Source of the DNA: Robiginitomaculum sp.
GTDB taxonomy: Bacteria > Pseudomonadota > Alphaproteobacteria > Caulobacterales > Maricaulaceae
Length of the DNA stretch: 10,399 nt
Reading direction: 5' to 3'
NCBI GenBank assembly: GCA_026993275.1
Contig: JALWUB010000495.1
Span: 1-10,399, forward strand
In this document: positions 5,840 through 10,399 of the stretch, piece by piece
Layout: the number at the start of each line of letters is the position of its first letter
Numbering within the stretch: the stretch's first letter is position 1
The notes under the pieces: generated by a model
The model's input: only the letters and a program-made list of their open reading frames with translations
The model's database searches: none
Told to the model about the DNA's origin: nothing
Translations under genes and position numbers: made by a program

Positions 5840-7246
5840 TCAGGTGCGAGAGCGCGCAGGCATCAAGAGAATGATGGCGAGCGCGATCAGGAAGGGCACG
5901 ACCCGCTCGACCCAGTCACCGGGCGCATTGGGCTGCACATAGAACAGCACGGTCAGCGCAAAGCCGGTGAGCATGGCGGCAATGACTCCCGCCGGACGGG
6001 CCGGACGGCGCAGCGCCATGGCGATGACCGGCGGGCCAAAGGCGGCACCCAGCGCCGACCAGGCGAACAGCACGCGCCCATAAATACTGGCGGGCAGAGC
6101 CAGGGTCAGCACCACCGCGCCGAGGCACAGCGCCGCCGTGGTCAGGCGCGACACCAGCAAGGCGTGGCCCGCAAAGCGCCGCGCCAGGCCCAGATCATGG
6201 GCGGCAGCAGAGCCCGCCACCAGCAACAGGCTGTCGGCGGTGGACATGATCGCCGACAACACCGCAGCCAGCACAATGCCAGCAAAAACGGCAGGAAGCA
6301 CCGCATTGGCGAGGGCGAAAAACACGCCCTCCGCCTGCCCATCCGCGGGCTCGATCAGCGCCCGCGCCGCCAGCCCCAGGATCGCCATGGAAGTGAACAC
6401 CAGCACGGCCCAGCCAAGCGCCATAACAAACCCGCGGCGAATATCGCGCGCATCGTCAATGGCCATCAGCCGGGTCAGCAATTGCGGCTGGCCCGCCGGG
6501 CCAATGCCGATGCCGAGCGAGCCGATGATGAAGCCCGCCCCTGCCAGCAGGCCCGCCGGCGGCGCAGGCAAGGCAGGCCGGGCCTGCGCCAGCGTGTGCA
6601 CAAAGGCGCCGGGGCCGCCCAGCGCGGCAATGGCGGCAAGGGGCAGGATCAGCGCCACCAGCGCCATCAGCGCCGCCTGCACCGCATCGGTGACGCTGAC
6701 GGCCCAGAAACCGCCAAACCAGGTGTAGAGCAGGATCACCAGCGCGCCAGTGATGACGCCCCAGCGCATGGGCAGCCCAAAGGCACTGGCAAAGGCGGTG
6801 CCTGCGCCCTGAAACTGCCCGGCAATGTAGAATGAGAACGAAAACAGGATCATCAATGCGGCCAGCCAGACGATGGCCTGCCGCGCCCGGCCGCTGCTGC
6901 CCAGTGCCAGATAATCGACCAGGGTGACCAGATCGTGCGCGCCCGCGGCACGGCGCAGGCCGGGGCCGATCAAGAGCCAGACAATGGCGTAACCGGCCCA
7001 GACCCCGGGCAGAATCCACAAGGCCCGCACCCCGGTGGTGTAGACATAGCCGGTCAGCCCCAGCAACACCCAGGCCGAGGATGAACTGGCGCCATAGGAC
7101 ATGGCGGTGATGAACGGGCCGACCCGGCGCCCGCCAAGGAAGAAGTCGCGCTCATTGCGCGTGCGCCGCCGTGCCCACAAACCGATGCCCAGCAAGAGGG
7201 CCTGGTAGAGGACGAGGGTTGCAAGGGTGATGGCGCTGTGAGTCAT
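5840..7246 (-). CDS. PutP-like sodium:solute symporter (SSF family)
   Basis: A 468-residue inner-membrane transporter with about 13 hydrophobic helices. It resembles the sodium/proline symporter PutP almost position for position: FFLGGRRVGPF (35-45), Ser57 and Trp59, Asp187 in AVSVTD, the GPAGQPQLLTRLMA segment (249-262), and SAIMSTADS (331-339), the sodium-site motif with Ser335 and Thr336. The exception is residue 55, which is Ser where PutP has the sodium-binding Asp55 (here ASSSSAW). Substrate is therefore uncertain: proline or another small organic solute. The ATG at 7246 is chosen because it overlaps the upstream TGA as ATGA and has AGGG seven bases away; an ATG at 7252 has almost no spacing. 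It is the last gene of a three-gene overlapping operon and converges on the ABC gene without a terminator. Confidence 0.88.
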   Translation of the reverse strand: MTHSAITLATLVLYQALLLGIGLWARRRTRNERDFFLGGRRVGPFITAMSYGASSSSAWVLLGLTGYVYTTGVRALWILPGVWAGYAIVWLLIGPGLRRAAGAHDLVTLVDYLALGSSGRARQAIVWLAALMILFSFSFYIAGQFQGAGTAFASAFGLPMRWGVITGALVILLYTWFGGFWAVSVTDAVQAALMALVALILPLAAIAALGGPGAFVHTLAQARPALPAPPAGLLAGAGFIIGSLGIGIGPAGQPQLLTRLMAIDDARDIRRGFVMALGWAVLVFTSMAILGLAARALIEPADGQAEGVFFALANAVLPAVFAGIVLAAVLSAIMSTADSLLLVAGSAAAHDLGLARRFAGHALLVSRLTTAALCLGAVVLTLALPASIYGRVLFAWSALGAAFGPPVIAMALRRPARPAGVIAAMLTGFALTVLFYVQPNAPGDWVERVVPFLIALAIILLMPARSRT

Positions 7247-7665
7247 GCACATGCCCTGTCCGGACCGGACCCCCGCCGGGGAAGCAGGAAGGCCCGCCGC
7301 GCCATTGCCGTCGCAAGCTCTGCCCGGGTGTAATGGGGGCGCAGAAAATCACCACTGAACAGGTCCGGATTGTGGCGGCGGAAGCCGGACCAGCTTCTGG
7401 CGGGCATGGCAAGGCGGCGGGCATTGATGATGGCAAGACTGGCGATGGTAATGGTCTCGTGATATTTTTGCGGCTTTCCGTAAAGGCGGGTCAGCGCCTT
7501 CAAGGCGTCGCAATACATGGGGATGGCATGTGCCAGGCCCTGCTCTTGCAGCAGCAAGAAGGCTGCCCGGACATGGCTTTCGTGGTCAAAGTCCGCTTCC
7601 GGCAAAGTGGCATCCAGGAAGGCCCGAAGAAACGCACTATCGGTCATGGTCATCGTCAAGCCCAT
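7243..7665 (-). CDS. Conserved 140-residue protein of unknown function (HxxH...KYHET type)
   Basis: A small soluble protein with no signal peptide or membrane helix. I recognise the pattern from an uncharacterised bacterial family: FLRAFLDATLPEADFDHESH (residues 12-31), then QKYHETITIA (67-76), NPDLF (99-103) and a late ARRAFLLPRRG (122-132). His28, His31, His69 and Glu70 are the sort of residues that could bind a metal, but no activity is known to me. The ATG at 7665 has AGGA five bases upstream and overlaps the end of the preceding gene; ATGs at 7653 and 7647 are alternatives. The stop overlaps the symporter start (ATGA). The overlaps on both sides suggest translational coupling with the regulator and the symporter. 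Confidence 0.75.
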   Translation of the reverse strand: MGLTMTMTDSAFLRAFLDATLPEADFDHESHVRAAFLLLQEQGLAHAIPMYCDALKALTRLYGKPQKYHETITIASLAIINARRLAMPARSWSGFRRHNPDLFSGDFLRPHYTRAELATAMARRAFLLPRRGSGPDRACA

Positions 7666-7897
7666 GACTATCCTGCGCACCAAGGTCAAGGCCATAGGCC
7701 TCTTTCAGCTTGGCGATGACATTCAGGGTCTGTGGGGAGAAGGGCGCTTTGCCCTCGAAAGCATGCAAAGCCATGCCCTCGACAAGATCACCAAGGGTCA
7801 CGTCAAGATATTCTGCCAAGGCCTTCAGAACTTTCAGGGTTCGCCGTTCCAGGCGCAGGCCGGTTTGCACGCGTGTCACGGATTTCTTGGTTACCAT
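7637..7897 (-). CDS. Ribbon-helix-helix-like small protein, probable regulator
   Basis: An 86-residue basic-N-terminal protein (MVTKKSVTRVQTGLRLERRT). Residues 8-15 look like the DNA-contacting beta strand and 17-47 like the two helices of an Arc/MetJ-type fold (RRTLKVLKALAEYL, then TLGDLVEGMALHAFEG). The tail FSPQTLNVIAKLKEAYGLDL is conserved in homologues I recall, whose function is not established. The start at 7897 lies inside a seven-base inverted repeat, which would allow autoregulation. The ribosome site is poor, so the message may be leaderless or nearly so. It overlaps the next gene by about 29 bases. Fold assignment is by pattern only; a non-DNA-binding role cannot be excluded. Confidence 0.72.
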   Translation of the reverse strand: MVTKKSVTRVQTGLRLERRTLKVLKALAEYLDVTLGDLVEGMALHAFEGKAPFSPQTLNVIAKLKEAYGLDLGAQDSHGLDDDHDR

Positions 7898-7911
7898 GTT
7901 ATCTTGGTAAC
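7890..7911. promoter_or_regulatory. Operator-like inverted repeat on the regulator start codon
   Basis: GTTACCA (7890-7896) and TGGTAAC (7905-7911) form a perfect seven-base inverted repeat with an eight-base spacer. The ATG of the ribbon-helix-helix-like gene (7897-7895, minus strand) sits in it. TCTTGGT also occurs as a direct repeat at 7885-7891 and 7902-7908. This is the expected place and size for an autoregulatory site, but binding is not shown. Confidence 0.45.
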
Positions 7912-7949
7912 ACACAAAGCCTGAAATGGCAAATGCGTATTGGCACCAT

Positions 7950-8747
7950 CTATTGCGCCGTCCAGCCGCCATCGACGGGCAGCATGGCGCCATTGACCGA
8001 GGCCCCTTGCGGCGAGACCAGATAGAGCAGCAAGCCCGCCAGCTCCGCGCAGGTGACAAAGCGCCGGGTGGGCTGCGCCGCCAGCATGACAGTGCGCACG
8101 ACCTCTTCTTCAGACAGGCCGCGGGCCCTGGCCGTGGGCGCAATCTGCGCTTCCACCAGAGGGGTTTTGACATAGCCGGGGCAGATGGCATTGCAGGTGA
8201 TGCCGTGCTCGGCCACCTCCAGCGCCACCGTCTTGGTCAGCCCCGCCAGGCCGTGCTTGGCCGCCACATAGGCGGATTTGAAGGGCGAGGCCACCAGCGC
8301 ATGGGCCGAGGCCATGTTGACAATGCGGCCATGCCTGCGCGCCTTCATCAGCGGCACGGCGGCGCGGATGAGATGAAAGGCGGAGGACAGGTTGACGGCC
8401 ACAATGGCGTCCCATTTTTCCACCGGGAAATCTTCCACCGGGGCGACATGCTGGATCCCCGCATTGGGCACCAGGACGTCAAGACGGCCAAACGCATCAT
8501 GGGTCCTGGCGACAAGATCAGCTATTTCGCCGGGCCGGGTCATGTCCGCACCGTCAAAATAGACGGGCACGTCATGCTCTTGCGCAAGGCGCTGGCGCGT
8601 CTGCTCAATCTCTTCCGCATTGCCAAGACCGTTGAGCATGACCGCGGCGCCCGCACCGGCGAGCGCTTCGGCCAGGGCCAGGCCAATGCCGCTGGTGGAG
8701 CCCGTGACCAGCGCCGCACGGCCCGCAAGGGGTCTGTCTGCGCCCAT
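7950..8747 (-). CDS. D-3-hydroxybutyrate dehydrogenase (short-chain dehydrogenase)
   Basis: A 265-residue NAD-dependent enzyme that interconverts (R)-3-hydroxybutyrate and acetoacetate, linking polyhydroxybutyrate or ketone-body breakdown to acetyl-CoA. The cofactor motif TGSTSGIG is at 15-22. The catalytic triad is Ser147, Tyr160 and Lys164. Substrate-binding residues known from Pseudomonas fragi enzyme map cleanly: Gln99 (NAGIQH), His149, Lys157 and Gln201. The segment QHVAPVEDFPVEKWDA (99-114) and the end DGGWTAQ are diagnostic of this subfamily. The usual NNAG motif reads PNAG (Pro94), a small deviation. The start at 8747 is one base after the yaaA stop, with AGGAAGG inside the end of yaaA. 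No PHB genes are in the window. Confidence 0.93.
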   Translation of the reverse strand: MGADRPLAGRAALVTGSTSGIGLALAEALAGAGAAVMLNGLGNAEEIEQTRQRLAQEHDVPVYFDGADMTRPGEIADLVARTHDAFGRLDVLVPNAGIQHVAPVEDFPVEKWDAIVAVNLSSAFHLIRAAVPLMKARRHGRIVNMASAHALVASPFKSAYVAAKHGLAGLTKTVALEVAEHGITCNAICPGYVKTPLVEAQIAPTARARGLSEEEVVRTVMLAAQPTRRFVTCAELAGLLLYLVSPQGASVNGAMLPVDGGWTAQ

Positions 8748-8748
8748 C

Positions 8749-9528
8749 TCAGGCGGCCTTCCTGGCCGGTTGCGGACGGGTGAACAGGGGCCGCTCCGGC
8801 GTCGAGCCCTGCGCATCGAAGCGGTAGCCGGCCAGGTCAAAGTCTTTCAGCCGGGACGGATCATCAACGCGGTTCCTGATGATCCAGCGGGCCATCAGCC
8901 CGCGCGCCGGCTTGGCGAACACCGCCAGGGTGCGCGCCTGGCCATCCTTGATTTCCTTGAACACCGGACTGATGACAGGCAGGCCCAGCGCCTTTTGATC
9001 GACGCTCCTGAAATATTCCTGAGACGCCAGATTGAGCACCACCGGCGTGCCGGTCATGTGCGCGCGCAAGGTTTCGGCAATGCGGCTGCCCCAGAAATCA
9101 TAAAGGTCCTCGCCGCGCGGCGTTTTCAGCTTGCGGCCCATTTCCAGCCGGTAAGGCTGCATCAGGTCAAGCGGGCGCAGAACGCCGTAAAGCCCGGACA
9201 AGATCCGCACATGATCCTGCGCAAAGGCCAGGTCATCCGCATCCAGGCTGGCCGCATCCAGGCCGCGATAGACATCACCGGCAAAACTCAATACCGCAGG
9301 CGCGCCCAGTTCCGGGTGATCCAGGTCCAGCGCCGCAAAACGCGCATGGGTCAGTTCGGCCAGGGAATCGGACACCCCCATAAGCTGCCGGATCTGCGCG
9401 CGGCTGAGGGTTTTGGCGATCCTGGCGAGTGTCTTGGCCTCATCCAGCAAGACCGGATGCGTGGACCGCACCCCCGGCGGCGCCTGGCGGACGGTGATTT
9501 TCTTGGCGGGTGACAGCAGGGTCAGCAT
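8749..9528 (-). CDS. yaaA: Peroxide stress protein YaaA (UPF0246/DUF328)
   Basis: A 259-residue YaaA-family protein. E. coli YaaA lowers free iron and protects DNA and proteins during peroxide stress; a DNA-binding fold has been described, but the molecular reaction is unclear. Family marks: LSPAKK (5-10), SFAGDVYRGL (81-90), ILSGLYGVLRPLD (109-121), PYRLEMGRKL (125-134), LYDFWG (142-147) and NLASQEYF (166-173). Length is normal. The start at 9528 has AAAGGAA five bases upstream; an earlier ATG at 9552 would put that ribosome site inside the gene. It comes after a strong terminator, so it likely has its own promoter, and is followed by the hydroxybutyrate dehydrogenase after one base. Confidence 0.93.
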   Translation of the reverse strand: MLTLLSPAKKITVRQAPPGVRSTHPVLLDEAKTLARIAKTLSRAQIRQLMGVSDSLAELTHARFAALDLDHPELGAPAVLSFAGDVYRGLDAASLDADDLAFAQDHVRILSGLYGVLRPLDLMQPYRLEMGRKLKTPRGEDLYDFWGSRIAETLRAHMTGTPVVLNLASQEYFRSVDQKALGLPVISPVFKEIKDGQARTLAVFAKPARGLMARWIIRNRVDDPSRLKDFDLAGYRFDAQGSTPERPLFTRPQPARKAA

Positions 9529-9549
9529 GGGAATTCCTTTCCAGAACAG

Positions 9550-9578
9550 CATGTAATGGGAAATCCCGGGGCGTGCAA
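9550..9578 (-). promoter_or_regulatory. Candidate yaaA promoter
   Basis: On the minus strand TTGCAC (9578-9573) and TACATG (9555-9550) are separated by 17 bases, between the upstream terminator and the yaaA ribosome site. The -10 match is weak; position is the main support. Confidence 0.3.
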
Positions 9579-9587
9579 TCGGCAGGC

Positions 9588-9627
9588 AAAAAAACACCCC
9601 GCAAAACCATGAGGCTTGCGGGGTGTT
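9588..9627 (-). terminator. Intrinsic terminator after the 91-residue gene
   Basis: On the minus strand a perfect 12-base stem (AACACCCCGCAA / TTGCGGGGTGTT, 9616-9627 with 9593-9604) with an 11-base loop runs into a seven-T tract (9594-9588). It begins 23 bases after the stop of the small gene and isolates it from yaaA. Confidence 0.93.
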
Positions 9628-9650
9628 AAGTTGCAATACCGGCGGGCTCG

Positions 9651-9926
9651 TCAACCGCGCAAGGCGCGCCGTTCGCGGCGGGCATGGCGGCGCACCACGG
9701 TGCTGCTGCGCCAGGGCATGTGCGACGGCTCCGGATGGCCCAGATTGGCGGCCGGCTTGATCGCTGTGTCCAGGCTCTGGCAATTCAGGCCCAGGGACTC
9801 GAGATAATCATGCACGCTGGCCGTGGGCTTTACAGGGCGGACCCCGGCATTGCGGCGCACCCGGGCCAGAGCGTTGTCAATCATGGCGCCTGCATCAATA
9901 CGGGCAAGGGCTTCTGCGACAGACAT
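9651..9926 (-). CDS. Small protein of unknown function (91 residues)
   Basis: I do not recognise this family. The start at 9926 (MSVAEALARIDAGAMIDNAL) has AAGGA eight bases upstream, and a strong terminator follows the stop. The N-terminal half (1-45) looks helical and amphipathic with a VHDYLESLGL segment (38-47); there is a single Cys49. The C-terminal 20 residues are very basic (RRHARRERRALRG), suggesting nucleic acid or membrane surface contact. No signal peptide or membrane helix. Terminators on both sides make it a single-gene unit. In-frame upstream ATGs at 9959 and 9962 lack a comparable ribosome site. The good translation signals support it as real despite no known relatives. Confidence 0.7.
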   Translation of the reverse strand: MSVAEALARIDAGAMIDNALARVRRNAGVRPVKPTASVHDYLESLGLNCQSLDTAIKPAANLGHPEPSHMPWRSSTVVRRHARRERRALRG

Positions 9927-10066
9927 GGCGTTTTCCTTTGTGTTGGCGTTTCTCATCATGTTGCAGAGGGAATATGGCGCCTGGCCTGCGCTATGAGAAC
10001 AGACAGCAAGGCGGGAGAGATATGCGAAAATGCATGGCTTGAGGAGCGGGTGCGCTGGCCGCAATG

Positions 10067-10093
10067 AAAAACCCCGGCACGGAGGCCGGGGTT
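10067..10093 (-). terminator. Intrinsic terminator of the TonB receptor gene
   Basis: On the minus strand AACCCCGGC / GCCGGGGTT form a nine-base stem with a six-base loop, followed by a run of five Ts including the last stem base (10071-10067). It lies about 75 bases after the receptor stop. Confidence 0.88.
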
Positions 10094-10130
10094 CATGCAA
10101 ATATGGCAAACGAATGCCGCATGGCGCTTT

Positions 10131-10157
10131 GGAGAGCAGAGCCAGGCCCTGCTCTCC
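10131..10157. repeat. Stem-loop just after the TonB receptor stop
   Basis: GGAGAGCAG (10131-10139) and CTGCTCTCC (10149-10157) pair perfectly over nine bases with a nine-base loop. No T-run follows on the minus strand. It begins ten bases after the receptor stop and precedes the terminator, so it may protect the 3' end of the message. Confidence 0.6.
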
Positions 10158-10167
10158 TCAATACAGT

Positions 10168-10399
10168 CTAATTGATATCCACCTTCAGTTCGATGCCGAT
10201 GATGCGGCCCTTGTTGAGCGGCGCGAACGAGCCGCCGCCAAGCGTGGCCGGCAATTGCGTATCGCCGCCATGAGTCACTTCATTGAGCAGATTCTTGCCA
10301 TACAGCGCGATGGTCACATTGTTCTCGGTGGTAAAGCCGAGATTGAAGTCAAGGACATCGGCGCCGTTCAACTCGCCCAGATTGTTGTCGGTGTAGAAC
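10168..10399 (-). CDS. TonB-dependent receptor, C-terminal end (partial)
   Basis: The last 77 residues of a protein whose start is beyond the right edge. The pattern is that of the final beta-barrel strands of an outer-membrane TonB-dependent receptor: alternating strand segments, VTIALYGKNLLNEVTHGGDT (the conserved N-L-x-N/D-E motif) and a short last strand RIIGIELKVDIN. Such receptors import iron chelates, B12 or sugars using TonB energy; the ligand cannot be inferred from this end. The final residue is Asn rather than the usual Phe/Trp of outer-membrane barrels. A stem-loop and a terminator follow. Confidence 0.82.
   Translation of the reverse strand, partial: FYTDNNLGELNGADVLDFNLGFTTENNVTIALYGKNLLNEVTHGGDTQLPATLGGGSFAPLNKGRIIGIELKVDIN

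Noticed and set aside
8620..9513. Plus-strand frame (297 codons) opposite yaaA and the dehydrogenase
   Set aside because: Antisense shadow; both minus-strand genes have full family motifs.

Overview
The window looks like chromosomal DNA from a GC-rich alphaproteobacterium. The strongest indicators are cobS followed by a J-domain protein with bolA divergent to them, an Atm1-type ABC exporter, a PutP-like symporter, a D-3-hydroxybutyrate dehydrogenase and a TonB-dependent receptor. A TonB receptor suggests a Caulobacterales, Hyphomonadales or sphingomonad-type lineage, but the genus cannot be fixed from the sequence. No phage, transposase, integrase, CRISPR or plasmid gene is present.

Layout. 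Bases 1-1392 hold the 5' part of cobS and a J-domain gene on the minus strand, with bolA divergent on the plus strand. A tRNA-Cys(GCA) follows at 1449-1522. Bases 1523-2329 (about 800 bases) carry no convincing gene. This stretch is dense in palindromic intergenic repeats and includes a curious pair of interleaved inverted repeats. Bases 2330-5818 hold a LOG-family gene (minus) divergent from a membrane-anchored protein with two Ig-like repeats and a LysM domain (plus), then an Atm1-type ABC half-transporter (plus). From 5840 to the end everything is on the minus strand. In transcription order this is a truncated TonB receptor, a terminator, a 91-residue orphan gene, a terminator, yaaA, D-3-hydroxybutyrate dehydrogenase, a ribbon-helix-helix-like regulator, a 140-residue conserved protein and a PutP-like sodium:solute symporter.

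How genes may work together. yaaA and the hydroxybutyrate dehydrogenase are one base apart and are probably cotranscribed. The last three genes overlap one another (an overlap of about 29 bases, then an ATGA overlap). They look like a translationally coupled operon whose first gene may repress itself through a palindrome lying on its own start codon. The symporter keeps most PutP landmarks but has Ser where PutP has the sodium-site Asp55, so its ion and substrate are open questions.

I did not find a clearly new system. The items most worth a second look are the regulator/140-residue protein/symporter operon and the interleaved inverted repeats near 1900-1964. Everything here is from reading the sequence; no database search was run.
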